From: Myxococcales bacterium
GTDB taxonomy: Bacteria; Myxococcota_A; Polyangia; Polyangiales; Ga0077539
NCBI GenBank assembly: GCA_013298625.1
Contig: JAAFIF010000028.1
Coordinates: 26,591 to 90,590, forward strand
Length of the DNA stretch: 64,000 bases
Direction: 5' to 3'
Part shown: one piece after another, positions 44,438 to 52,425 of the stretch
Layout of the letters: every line of letters begins with the position of its first letter
How positions within the stretch are numbered: the stretch's first letter is position 1
Made by a program: the position numbers and the translations under genes
Notes under the pieces: generated by a model
Told to the model about the DNA's origin: nothing
What the model saw: the letters and a program-made list of their open reading frames with translations, nothing else
The model's database searches: none

Positions 44438-45740
44438 GGAAAATCGCAGGGGATTGTGTGGTTCCGGGGGGAACCAGCGAACGCTCAACCCCTACAGCAT
44501 GTAGGGGTGAGAGACTGGTCGCATCGGCCTTTCGATGGAGATGATCCGGCGAGAGGTGGGCGTAGATCTCGGTCACCGTCGTGTCGGCGTGACCAAGAAA
44601 CGCGGCCACCTCCTGCAGGGTCCACTGCGTGCCCCACGAGCCCATCACCAGGTGACTCGCGCACGTGTGGCGAAGGTCGTGAAAGCGCACTCGGCGCACG
44701 ATCCCGAGCTTCGTCCTCCAGCCCACGATGACCGTGCGCGGAGCCCGATCTTCGTCGGCGTGCACGCGCAACCAGCGCTCCTGCTCGCTCTTGGGCACGG
44801 TGCGATCGGCCCAACCAGCATCGTCTCCCCTCCCCCGCTGACCGCCGCGCAACGCAGGAAACACGAGCTCGCTCTCGGCCTTCTCCGCCGCGCGCCGCAA
44901 GTGCGCGAGCTCACGCAGCGCCGGATCCAACAGCGGAACGCGCCGCACCTTTCCGCTCTTCGTCGGTCCCTCGTGTGACCGGCGCACGATCAGCTCGGGC
45001 CGCTGCCCCTCGAGCACGACGTCCTCCCATCGCAGCGACCACAGCTCACCCGCTCGAAGGCCGGTGTAGATCGCGACCACGAAGATCGAGCGCGAGGGCT
45101 CGGCCACCTTGCGCTCGACGAGCGCGATCTCTTCCAGAGAGAGAAAGGTCCAGTCCTCGTCGACGCTCGCGGGCCGCTCGACGTCGATGCTCGCCGCTGG
45201 ATTGGTCGAGATCAACTCGTCTTCGACCGCGACGTCGAGACACTGACGCACGAGACCGAGGACTTGCTTCACGGTCTTCCACGAGAGCGTGCGAGCCGTC
45301 TCGACGCGCACCGTCTCGCTGCCCTGCCGATGCCCTCGGGACGCGTTCTTCTTCGAGAGCTCGCGCACCCACTGCTTGATCACCTTGCGCTGCAACAGCT
45401 TCAGCGGAGTCTCGTAGAACGGCGCGGTCTCGACGTGCGTTCTCCAGTAGGCGCGCTCGGTCGCGATCGCGCGGTGCGCGCCGCTCAGCTCGCGCTCGTC
45501 GAGCCACGCCTCGCCGAAGCTCTTGAGCGTCGGACTGGAAGCGCGCGCAGCCTTCGGCGGCAGCTTGCTGAACACCATCGACGCCGCGGCGAGCAGCCGC
45601 TCGGCCTCTTCGACGGAGTGCGCCGTCGCATGCCGTCGCTTGCCCTCGCTGTCGTAGGTCCGCACCTCGAACGTTCCGTTCGGGCGTCGGCGATACGTGC
45701 CGGCGCCGTCTCTGCGTCGGCGCTTCTCCTCGTCGGTCAT
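44388..45740 (-). CDS. int: tyrosine recombinase (integrase)
   Basis: A 450-residue phage-type integrase. An N-terminal arm-binding region (TYRRRPNGTFEVRTYDSEGK) and SAM-like core-binding domain (SFGEAWLDERELSGAHRA) precede the catalytic domain. Catalytic residues are visible: Arg in YTGLRAGELWSLRW (about 230), His-x-x-Arg in FHDLRHTCASHL (about 357), His in AAFLGHADTTVT and the nucleophile Tyr in EIYAHLSP (about 395). The last 16 residues (ARPRGLEPLTSRSVV) are encoded by the antisense strand of tRNA-Arg. It faces the tRNA, as in most tRNA-integrating elements. Confidence 0.95.
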   Translation of the reverse strand: MTDEEKRRRRDGAGTYRRRPNGTFEVRTYDSEGKRRHATAHSVEEAERLLAAASMVFSKLPPKAARASSPTLKSFGEAWLDERELSGAHRAIATERAYWRTHVETAPFYETPLKLLQRKVIKQWVRELSKKNASRGHRQGSETVRVETARTLSWKTVKQVLGLVRQCLDVAVEDELISTNPAASIDVERPASVDEDWTFLSLEEIALVERKVAEPSRSIFVVAIYTGLRAGELWSLRWEDVVLEGQRPELIVRRSHEGPTKSGKVRRVPLLDPALRELAHLRRAAEKAESELVFPALRGGQRGRGDDAGWADRTVPKSEQERWLRVHADEDRAPRTVIVGWRTKLGIVRRVRFHDLRHTCASHLVMGSWGTQWTLQEVAAFLGHADTTVTEIYAHLSPDHLHRKADATSLSPLHAVGVERSLVPPGTTQSPAIFLARPRGLEPLTSRSVV

Positions 45741-45756
45741 CGCAACCTCCTGTTGT

Positions 45757-45966
45757 TCACTTCACCTTCGACCGTCGCCTCGGCGCCCACCCAGCCTGCT
45801 CGAGCAGCCGCTCAGCCTCTGACTCGTCGAGGTCGTTCGCAGGCGCCACGAGATGAAGTCCGCGGCGGGCTCGCTTGCGCTCGTGCGGCGCCATCATCTT
45901 CTCGAGCTCGTCGGCGATCTCGTGCGCGCGCGCGACGAGCAGTTCACGGATCTTCGAAGCCCCCAT
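45757..45966 (-). CDS. 69-residue protein, possible excisionase or regulator
   Basis: A small acidic/basic helical protein (MGASKIRELLVARAHEIADE, then a conserved-looking DESEAERLLEQAGW and a basic RRRSK end). The ATG has GGGAGG 6 nt upstream, a strong ribosome site. Its stop lies 16 nt before the integrase start, so the two are co-transcribed. Position next to int is where excisionases are often found, but I see no clear MerR-like helix-turn-helix, so this is a guess from position. Confidence 0.6.
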   Translation of the reverse strand: MGASKIRELLVARAHEIADELEKMMAPHERKRARRGLHLVAPANDLDESEAERLLEQAGWAPRRRSKVK

Positions 45967-46082
45967 CACAACCTCCCTCGCCCCACGGCCAGCGCGCGAG
46001 GCAGTCGAACCGCGATGAAGCGCCCGCAAGAGGCCCTGCACGCGCCCAGGGCGAAGGCGATCACGACGATACAGATGAGCAT
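45966..46082 (-). CDS. 38-residue small hydrophobic protein
   Basis: A short frame with ATG 46080-46082 whose TGA overlaps the next ATG (TGATG) at 45964-45968, arranged for coupled translation with the 69-residue gene. The N-terminus (MLICIVVIAFALGAC) is a membrane segment or lipobox-like signal, followed by a basic tail. Too short to be sure. Confidence 0.35.
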   Translation of the reverse strand: MLICIVVIAFALGACRASCGRFIAVRLPRALAVGRGRL

Positions 46083-46197
46083 TGCCGAGTCCGTTCTGCA
46101 CCCGCGAAGGCCGGTGCCCGAAGCAACCATTACAACCGTAGCTGTAGACCGTCAAGCCACTACTACCGCTTCGATTGTTCGCCCCGGGCTCTGCTCA

Positions 46198-46728
46198 CTA
46201 CGAAACGAGAAAATAGCGCTCGATCACGGTGCGCCGACGCTCGAACTGCTGGTGCAACAGCCAGATCGGCGAGTGCAATGCGTCTTGAGCAGCAGCATCG
46301 GCGCTGGCGTAGCGACTGAGCACGCACGTCGGCAGCGCCAGCTCCGCGGTCGCCAGGATCGCGTCCGCCTCGTTGTGGTCCTCATTGAACAACAACGCGT
46401 GGGCGTGGCCGTGCTTGACCCTGCGTCCGAGCTCGCGGACGTCCGCCGTCCAGCGGTACCAGACGGAGGCTCCATCGGTCGCCTCGTGGCCGACCCCTGG
46501 CAGCGAGCGATCGATGGGACGCAGTCCATCGCGCACGAGGTGGTGGATCGGGTTCGCCAGCGGAGGCCGACCCGTGCGCGCGAGCATCGCCTTCACGATC
46601 GCGATGATGCCGTCGTCGTCGAGCAACGGGGGCTCGAGCTCGGCTTCGTCGTAGCGCCCTGCGAGCACCGCAGCGTATCTGCGCCTCTGGTCCACCTCCC
46701 GACTGTGCGCTCGATCGAGACGCCGCAC
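46198..46728 (-). CDS. hypothetical protein of the immunity region
   Basis: A 176-residue protein with no recognised family; features are an acidic DDDGIIAIVKAMLARTGR segment and HAHALLFNEDHNEADAILA. No signal peptide or membrane segment is seen. The start (GTG 46726-46728) has no ribosome site; the 52-nt AT-rich gap upstream holds TTGTCA-like elements. Its place downstream of the XRE repressor-like gene suggests a lysogenic or moron-type function. Confidence 0.45.
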   Translation of the reverse strand: MRRLDRAHSREVDQRRRYAAVLAGRYDEAELEPPLLDDDGIIAIVKAMLARTGRPPLANPIHHLVRDGLRPIDRSLPGVGHEATDGASVWYRWTADVRELGRRVKHGHAHALLFNEDHNEADAILATAELALPTCVLSRYASADAAAQDALHSPIWLLHQQFERRRTVIERYFLVS

Positions 46729-46780
46729 AAACGAGGTTGGACAGAGTATGTCCCCCTAAATTTGACAATCCGATTTCTGT

Positions 46781-47323
46781 CTACTCGTTGCCGTCGTTGC
46801 TGGGCGACGCCCTCGAGGCCAGCACTTTTACGCGGCGGTCTTCTTCCTCCATCTCGCGCTCGGCCTGCGCAACGATGGCGTCGGAGCGCGCCTCGTCGTT
46901 CACGTTCTGCGCCCACGTCGACGCGAGCCCGCCCAGAAACTCTGGCGTGATGACCTCTGGCAGCGCATCGCCCATCAAGTTGCCAACCGCCTCGAACGCG
47001 TACGGAGGAACCCGCCGAAACACCCGCATCGCCACGACGAGCGCCTCGTCGAAGCCGTTTCGATCACGGATCCGCGGCGCAGATCGCCCCGGCGCAGCGC
47101 CGCGAAGCCACGCGTCGACGTCCGTCGCCCCCTTCGCCTTGGCGACCGCCCGCGCGATCGCGTAGCCGCCGGTCGCGGTCCCGCGAATGACCGCAGAGAG
47201 AGCCTGCTGCGACACGCCGAGCCGCTTGGCGAGCGCCGTCTGCGTCTTCTCAGTCACGAGCAGCTCGCCTAGGGCCGCGCGAACTCGCTCGGCTTCTTTC
47301 GGCTTCAAGGACCGCGTTGTCAT
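46781..47323 (-). CDS. XRE-type helix-turn-helix regulator (repressor-like)
   Basis: A 180-residue protein. The N-terminal HTH is clear: TQTALAKRLGVSQQALSAVIRG (about 27-48), with the recognition helix in SQQALSAVI. A longer C-terminal region (about 90-180), rich in hydrophobic and charged residues, may mediate oligomerisation or effector sensing. No S24 peptidase motif is seen. It is divergent from a second, Cro-like HTH gene across a 91-bp region with a palindrome, the arrangement of a lysogeny switch; it would correspond to the maintenance repressor. Confidence 0.75.
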   Translation of the reverse strand: MTTRSLKPKEAERVRAALGELLVTEKTQTALAKRLGVSQQALSAVIRGTATGGYAIARAVAKAKGATDVDAWLRGAAPGRSAPRIRDRNGFDEALVVAMRVFRRVPPYAFEAVGNLMGDALPEVITPEFLGGLASTWAQNVNDEARSDAIVAQAEREMEEEDRRVKVLASRASPSNDGNE

Positions 47324-47336
47324 GCCGAGACACTAG

Positions 47337-47401
47337 CTCCTACGCTCACAATTGTGTCTGTCGACTCATCACTTGACGATTCACATCTACAGCGGTAGCA
47401 G
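47337..47401. promoter_or_regulatory. divergent promoters and palindromic operator of the regulator switch
   Basis: Plus: TTGACG (47373-47378), 17 nt, TAGCAG (47396-47401), 13 nt before the ATG at 47415. Minus: TCGACA (47359-47364), 16 nt, TAGGAG (47337-47342), 13 nt before the ATG at 47323. The perfect palindrome CACAATTGTG (47347-47356) lies in the minus-strand spacer, a good candidate operator. The -10 matches are weak. Confidence 0.5.
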
Positions 47402-47414
47402 TAACCTCGAAGCC

Positions 47415-47678
47415 ATGGACGGTGCAACTTCTCACTCGGACGGATTGCGGCGGCTACGGGACTGGATCGCCTCGCGCAGGCTGACCCAGGGCGAGTTCGC
47501 CAAGATGGTGCGGATCAAGCAGCAGAGCGTCTCGCAGATCATGCGAGGCCTCGTGACGCCCTCGACTGGCGTTCTGCACGCGATCGAAGCGCTCACCGGC
47601 ATCGAGACCGAAGCATGGCTGACCGAGACCGAACGAGCGCGCGTCGAGCACGCGCGAGAGGCGACCGAGGCCGCGTGA
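47415..47678 (+). CDS. XRE-type helix-turn-helix regulator (Cro-like)
   Basis: An 87-residue protein consisting mainly of an XRE helix-turn-helix (RRLTQGEFAKMVRIKQQSVSQIMRGLVTPST, recognition helix around QQSVSQIM), with a short acidic/basic tail. It begins the rightward replication operon; the next start overlaps its stop. The size is that of a Cro-type regulator. ATG 47415 is preferred over the upstream in-frame codon at 47352, which lies before the candidate promoter. Confidence 0.8.
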   Translation: MDGATSHSDGLRRLRDWIASRRLTQGEFAKMVRIKQQSVSQIMRGLVTPSTGVLHAIEALTGIETEAWLTETERARVEHAREATEAA

Positions 47679-48058
47679 TGAACACCCAGGCTGCACTCTC
47701 GGCCGACGAGCTCAACGCGCTGCGCTTCATCGCGCACGCTCGCCTCGGACTGGCCCTCGGCGTGACGCTCGCCTGTGCGTCCCGTGCGTCTCAGAACTCT
47801 TGGGCAGCGGTGACGCACGCGCTCGTCGCGTTGGCCCGCGCCTTGGGATGGAACGTCCGCGCGCTCGCCGTCGTGGTCGGCCCCGAACAGGCCAGTCGTC
47901 ACGTCGAGAACGCGCTCGATTCCACTGCCCGCCTCGTCGCGCATCGCGAGCACGAACCCGAGCTGATGAAGCGCGCCGCGGCCATTCGCGTCGCGATCGC
48001 TGCGGTGAACGAAGCGCTCGAGCGCGCGCGCTCACCTTCGCAGCGCAGCGCGGCCTGA
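47678..48058 (+). CDS. hypothetical helical protein
   Basis: A 126-residue protein with no recognised family, mostly alpha-helical (LSADELNALRFIAHARLGLA, then AAIRVAIAAVNEALERARS). The ATG overlaps the preceding stop (TGATG), so it is translated together with the Cro-like regulator. Probably an early accessory function. Confidence 0.5.
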   Translation: MNTQAALSADELNALRFIAHARLGLALGVTLACASRASQNSWAAVTHALVALARALGWNVRALAVVVGPEQASRHVENALDSTARLVAHREHEPELMKRAAAIRVAIAAVNEALERARSPSQRSAA

Positions 48059-48103
48059 CCACCCCTGCCCCGCCACGTCACCGACTCGAAGGGAACGCTC
48101 ATC

Positions 48104-48265
48104 ATGCAGTTTCCAAGGCCCCTCATTGCCTTCTGGCCGACGCAGTGCACGCGCTGGCCCAACGCACTGCGACTCGTGTCCACGGTCTGCGCGAGCGCGC
48201 GCGTGGTCCGCCGACGGTGCATCTGCGCCGTCCGCATCGAGACAAGGGCTCGAGGTGCGCAGTGA
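48104..48265 (+). CDS. 53-residue small protein
   Basis: A short open frame (MQFPRPLIAFWPTQCTRWPN at the start, several Cys and Arg residues later) with AAGGGA 9 nt upstream. Its TGA overlaps the GTG of the RNase HI gene (GTGA), so it may act as a translational lead-in. Function unknown. Confidence 0.4.
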   Translation: MQFPRPLIAFWPTQCTRWPNALRLVSTVCASARVVRRRCICAVRIETRARGAQ

Positions 48266-48963
48266 AGCCGCCATCGCTGCGCGACTTCAAGCAGTGGCTC
48301 GACCCGAACGACTGGGCGCTAACCAGCGAAGACCTCGCACGCGCCGAGCGCCATCGTGCGAGAGGCTACGAAGAGCACGAGAGCTATCCGATCGAGCTCG
48401 ATCTGCCGCTCTGCGCGTTCTGCGGGACGGTCGCCGCGCGCTGCGAGTGTCCCTCGGTTGAGCTCGGCATCGGGCCCGACGGGTACGCAGCGCACGCATG
48501 CGCGCCGGACACCCCGGTCGAAGCGTGGACCGACGGCAGCGGAAACACCGCAGACCGCCCCGGCGGCGCTGGCGTGGTCATCGCGCGCACCGGCGTCGTC
48601 CTCGCCGAGCTGTCCGAGGGCATCGACCGCGCGTCGAACAACAGCGCAGAAATTTGGGCGATCGGACGCGCGCTGCAGCTCGCTGAAGAGAGCTGGGGGA
48701 CGCGCGTTCGCCTGGTGGTCTTCAGCGATTCGCAGTGGGCGATCGGGGCGGTCTCCCCGTGCTGCGCGTGGCGACTCGACGCGAGCAAGCGATCGACAAC
48801 GCTGGCGCTCGCGGCGCGGCGACGAGCGGCTCGCATGGCGCGAGTCACGTTTCAGTTCGTGAAGGGGCACACCGGGCTGGAGTTCAACGAGCGCGCAGAC
48901 GAACTCGCGGGAGCTGCGCGCAAGCGCGTGGTCGAAGCGCAGCGCGTAGCGAGGGCGGCATGA
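48262..48963 (+). CDS. RNase HI-like protein with N-terminal zinc-ribbon-like region
   Basis: A 233-residue protein. Residues 85-215 form a complete RNase HI domain with the four metal-binding acids: Asp in EAWTDGSGN (about 90), Glu in NNSAEIWAIG (about 129), Asp in VFSDSQWAIG (about 155) and Asp in NERADELAG (about 212). Such enzymes cleave RNA in RNA:DNA hybrids and would remove primers during element replication. The N-terminal 85 residues include CAFCGTVAARCEC, a Cys cluster that may bind zinc and DNA. The start is GTG with GAGG upstream, coupled to the small frame before it. Confidence 0.85.
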   Translation: MKPPSLRDFKQWLDPNDWALTSEDLARAERHRARGYEEHESYPIELDLPLCAFCGTVAARCECPSVELGIGPDGYAAHACAPDTPVEAWTDGSGNTADRPGGAGVVIARTGVVLAELSEGIDRASNNSAEIWAIGRALQLAEESWGTRVRLVVFSDSQWAIGAVSPCCAWRLDASKRSTTLALAARRRAARMARVTFQFVKGHTGLEFNERADELAGAARKRVVEAQRVARAA

Positions 48964-49301
48964 TCGAACGAAGGATTACTCCCGATGAGTGCGAGCAGCT
49001 CGACCTGTTCGATGCAGGCGAGCCCGTCGTTCCACTCGAGGTGCAGATCGGCACGCGCCGACCGCGGCGCTCTCGCACCCGCGCGTGGCTCTTTCTCGTC
49101 GCGATCGAGAACGCGCCGCACCACGTCGAGCTTCGCCGGGTCTGGACCGAAGTCGCTCGGGACCGCGCTCGCGGAGTGCTCGACCGACCGATGTACGACG
49201 TCCTCTCCGATGCGTGGAACCGCCGGAGCAACGCGCTCCGAGCCGCGCGAATCGCCGCAATTTCTCCAGCCAACGAGCAGAGCAAGCGAGGACGACGATG
49301 A
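48960..49301 (+). CDS. hypothetical protein of the replication operon
   Basis: A 113-residue protein of unknown function; the N-terminus reads MIERRITPDECEQLDLFDAG and the C-terminal part is basic and helical. Both ends overlap neighbours by 4 nt (ATGA), so it is translated with the RNase HI and primase. A small accessory replication role is inferred from position only. Confidence 0.5.
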   Translation: MIERRITPDECEQLDLFDAGEPVVPLEVQIGTRRPRRSRTRAWLFLVAIENAPHHVELRRVWTEVARDRARGVLDRPMYDVLSDAWNRRSNALRAARIAAISPANEQSKRGRR

Positions 49302-50347
49302 GCGCATCGAAAGAGCACTTCGGACTCTCCCGCGGTCGTACCGGCTGGCTCGACGCCTCGCGCTCGCGCCGTTGCCCGGTGTGCCGCGCCGACTCTTGGT
49401 GCCAGATTGGCTGTGGCGCACACTCGGGCGTAGTCCTGTGCAAGCGCGTCCCCTCTCCTCGAGAGAAGACCAACCGCGACGGCGTGACGTACTGGGTGCA
49501 CACCGATGGGGCGTCCTCCGAGCGCCCGATCATTGAGCGCGACGAGCAGCAGTACCCCGAGAAGCGGGCGGCCGCAGACGTGCTCGACGCTGCATATCGA
49601 GCGGCGCTCGCAACGCTGCGGCTCGATGATCGGCACCGAGACAACCTGCGCGCGCGCGGCCTCGACGACGCGCAGATCGAGCGGCGCGGCTACCGAACAC
49701 TGCGTCGCGACGGACGAGCAAGAGCCGCACGAGCGATCGAGCGCGCCATCGGCGAGTCGGCGATGAGCGGCGTCCCTGGGGTCTTCCGCGAGCAGAGAGA
49801 CGGGCGCGCGTGGTGGTCGCTGCGTGGCGCAGCAGGGCTGGTGATTCCATCGCTCGACCTCGAAGGGCGGGTCGTCTCTCTCAAGGTGCGAGCTGATGAG
49901 CTCACAGAGGGATCGCGGTACACCGCGGTCTCGAGCCGCAAGCACGGCGGGCCGAGCGCCGCCGTCAACGTGCACGTGCCGATCGGAGCGCGAGAGCGTT
50001 GGGAGCGCAGCGGAGATCTCTGGATCACCGAGGGAGAGCTCAAGGCAGACGTGTGCACCGCCCTCTCTGCGTTCGCGATCGTCGGTATCCCTGGCGTTTC
50101 CCTGTGGAAGGCAGCGGTGTCGATCACCGAAGCGATCAACCCGCGGCGCGTCGTCATCGCGCTCGACGCGGACTGGAAGAGCCCGGACCCGAAGAAGCAG
50201 CACGTTCGCGACGCCCGAGAGCAGCTCGTCATGACGCTCGCGGCGATGGGCTTCTACACCCGCGCTGCGGACTGGCCGCTCAACGTCGGCAAAGGGCTGG
50301 ACGACTTTCTGCTCGCACACCACCGAAGCCCGCGGAGGGCGGCATGA
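49298..50347 (+). CDS. TOPRIM-domain primase (DUF3854-like)
   Basis: A 349-residue protein. Near the N-terminus CPVCRADSWCQIGCG followed by VLCKR is a zinc-binding cluster as in primases (about 27-48). The C-terminal half has the TOPRIM signature: LWITEGELKADV (catalytic Glu, about 242), VGIPGVSLW and VIALDADWK (metal-binding Asp pair, about 288-291). The arrangement matches primases of plasmids and phages with a DUF3854-like domain, which lie beside an SF3 helicase. The ATG overlaps the preceding stop and its own stop overlaps the helicase start. Confidence 0.82.
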   Translation: MSASKEHFGLSRGRTGWLDASRSRRCPVCRADSWCQIGCGAHSGVVLCKRVPSPREKTNRDGVTYWVHTDGASSERPIIERDEQQYPEKRAAADVLDAAYRAALATLRLDDRHRDNLRARGLDDAQIERRGYRTLRRDGRARAARAIERAIGESAMSGVPGVFREQRDGRAWWSLRGAAGLVIPSLDLEGRVVSLKVRADELTEGSRYTAVSSRKHGGPSAAVNVHVPIGARERWERSGDLWITEGELKADVCTALSAFAIVGIPGVSLWKAAVSITEAINPRRVVIALDADWKSPDPKKQHVRDAREQLVMTLAAMGFYTRAADWPLNVGKGLDDFLLAHHRSPRRAA

Positions 50348-52425
50348 GCACAGCGCCGATCGACCTCGATCCGCCCGCGGGGATTCGCTTCGTCGCGGCG
50401 AACACCGTCGCAGAGGAAGCGCGCGCCGCTGAGCGATCCGATGGGAGCGGACGCGATCCCGTCGCGGTGCTCATCGAGCGCATCGCAGAGAACGCGCTGG
50501 TCGCGTGGGAGCCGGCGTCGCTCGAGCTCGTCGCGTCGCTGCGGGGCAAAGACGACCTCGCCCTGCAACGCGTCCGACTCGCGCTCAAGCGAGCCAAAGC
50601 CGATGTCGCTGGATGGGAGCGCGCGGCGAACGAGTGGCGTCGCCGCGCAAGTGTTCCGCGCGGAGGCGGATCAGGCCCACCGCCGTCGCTCGACGCTCGC
50701 GAGCGCTACTCGGACGCATGGAACGCCACGCGCTTCTCGTTGGAGTACCGCGACCGACTGCGATTCGTCCCCGAACGCGGATGGTTCGCGTGGACCGGCA
50801 GCTACTGGCGCTTCGACGAGCAAGCCGGCTTGCGATGCGCGCAGGACTTCGCTTCCGAGCTGGCGCGATTCGCCGACGAGGACGCTGCCGTGGAGCCGTC
50901 GCGACGGATCAAGATTGCCGAAGCGCTGGGCTCTCGCTCGAAGATCCAAGCGATCGAGACGCTCGCGCGCGCGAGGATCGAGCTCACGGCGCACGTCGAC
51001 CAGTTCGATCGCGACGAGTTCGTGCTGAACTGCCCCAACGGCGCGGTCGACCTTCGCACCGGCAGCATTCGCGAACACGATCCCGACGAGCTGTGCACGC
51101 GGGAGGTGAGAGCGCCGTACGATCCGAGCGCGACCGCGGCGGCGTTCGAGGCGTTTCTCGCGAGGGTGCAGCCCGACCCAGAGGTGCGCGCGTTCTTGCA
51201 GCGGTGGTCTGGCTACTGTGCGACCGGCGCGACCAACGAGCAGTGCCTGGTCGTCCACTGGGGGACCGGCGCCAACGGCAAGAGCACCTTCGTCGAGGCG
51301 ATCAACTACGTGCTGGGAAAGTACGCGCAGATCGTCCCGAGCGACGTGCTGTTGGCGCGCTCGGGGCAGGACGCGCACCCGACCGAGCGGGCGCAGCTCT
51401 GTGGTCTTCGACATGCCCTCGTGAGCGAAACCACCGGCGGCAAGGGATGGAACGAGAACGCGGTGAAGCAACTCACCGGCGACACGAAGATGAGCGCCCG
51501 CTACATGCGGCAGGACTTCTTCGAGTTCACGATCACGCACAAGCTCTCGGTCTGCACCAACAACCGGCCCGAGGTGCGCGAGAACAGCTACGCGTTCTGG
51601 CGGCGGGTGCACTTGATTCCGTGGGCCGTGCAGATCCCCGAGAACGAGAAGGACCCACACTTGCTCGACAAGCTCCGGGCCGAGGCCGTGGGCATCCTCG
51701 CCTGGATCGTTCGAGGCGCGGTCGAGTGGAGCGAGAGCGGGCTCTGTCCCCCATCAGGCATCCGCGCTGCGACCGAGAGCTATCGCAACGAGAGCGACCG
51801 CATCGGGCAGTTTCTCGAAGAGCGAACGCGCGCGCTCGACGGCGCGAGGACACCGGCGACGGCGCTGTTTCGCGCGTGGTCCGACTGGTGTCAGGCGCGC
51901 GGCGAGAGCGCCGGGAGCCAGACCGCGTTCGGCGAGCGCCTCGGGGCGCGCGAGGGCATCACGCGAGTGAAGGTGAAGGGCTCCAAGGTGTATCGCGGCC
52001 TCGTTCTGCGTGACGCCTCGGACGCGATGAGGGACGGCGACGACGAGGAGCCCGATGGGGGGACGGTCTCTGGGTGGCCGCGCATCGCGACCGTCCCCCC
52101 TGCGATCCCAGGGAATTTCCAAGACAGAATCCCGAGGGGGACAGAGGGGGACACTCGCGGCGAGGTTGCGTCCCATACGCGAGCCCCCGCGCCCGCGGGG
52201 GCAACCGACACGCGCGCGCGCGCCACCTCGAACACAGGAGACTCTCTCGGGTGCGCGGACAATAGCGACAACCGTCCCCCAGTATCCCCCTCGCTCGATC
52301 AAGCCGACAATTCGCAGCACATCCGTGGGGGGACGGTTCACCCGTTGGTCGCACCCGCCGTCCGTCCCCCCACAGACAACGCTTCGAGTCCAGACGACGA
52401 CCAGACCGAATGGGAGGACCCATGA
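50344..52425 (+). CDS. SF3 helicase/D5-type replication protein
   Basis: A 693-residue protein. Residues 280-470 are a superfamily 3 helicase of the phage P4/D5 type: Walker A WGTGANGKSTF (about 306-316), then LRHALVSETTGGKGWNENAV, TGDTKMSARYM and the sensor-like LSVCTNNRPEV. An N-terminal D5_N-like domain with CPNGAVDLRTG precedes it. The last about 130 residues (from 52,030) are low-complexity and Pro/Gly/Thr-rich, and the DNA there holds inverted repeats. With the TOPRIM protein it would initiate replication of the excised element. Confidence 0.9.
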   Translation: MSTAPIDLDPPAGIRFVAANTVAEEARAAERSDGSGRDPVAVLIERIAENALVAWEPASLELVASLRGKDDLALQRVRLALKRAKADVAGWERAANEWRRRASVPRGGGSGPPPSLDARERYSDAWNATRFSLEYRDRLRFVPERGWFAWTGSYWRFDEQAGLRCAQDFASELARFADEDAAVEPSRRIKIAEALGSRSKIQAIETLARARIELTAHVDQFDRDEFVLNCPNGAVDLRTGSIREHDPDELCTREVRAPYDPSATAAAFEAFLARVQPDPEVRAFLQRWSGYCATGATNEQCLVVHWGTGANGKSTFVEAINYVLGKYAQIVPSDVLLARSGQDAHPTERAQLCGLRHALVSETTGGKGWNENAVKQLTGDTKMSARYMRQDFFEFTITHKLSVCTNNRPEVRENSYAFWRRVHLIPWAVQIPENEKDPHLLDKLRAEAVGILAWIVRGAVEWSESGLCPPSGIRAATESYRNESDRIGQFLEERTRALDGARTPATALFRAWSDWCQARGESAGSQTAFGERLGAREGITRVKVKGSKVYRGLVLRDASDAMRDGDDEEPDGGTVSGWPRIATVPPAIPGNFQDRIPRGTEGDTRGEVASHTRAPAPAGATDTRARATSNTGDSLGCADNSDNRPPVSPSLDQADNSQHIRGGTVHPLVAPAVRPPTDNASSPDDDQTEWEDP
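52057..52371. repeat. inverted GGGGGGACGGT repeats, candidate origin/iteron cluster
   Basis: Copies at 52057 (+), 52090 (-), 52271 (-), 52327 (+) and 52361 (-); three are exact and two match 10 of 11. The first pair and the last pair each face each other with 22-23 nt between. In the middle, GAGGGGGACA occurs twice in tandem (52134-52153). All lie within the low-complexity 3' end of the SF3 helicase gene. Confidence 0.7.

Noticed and set aside
48695..51266. Additional GGGGGAC copies (48695, 51260; also GTCCCCC at 46750) as further members of the iteron cluster
   Set aside because: Only the 7-bp core matches; such cores are expected by chance in this GC-rich sequence and also occur in the chromosome part.
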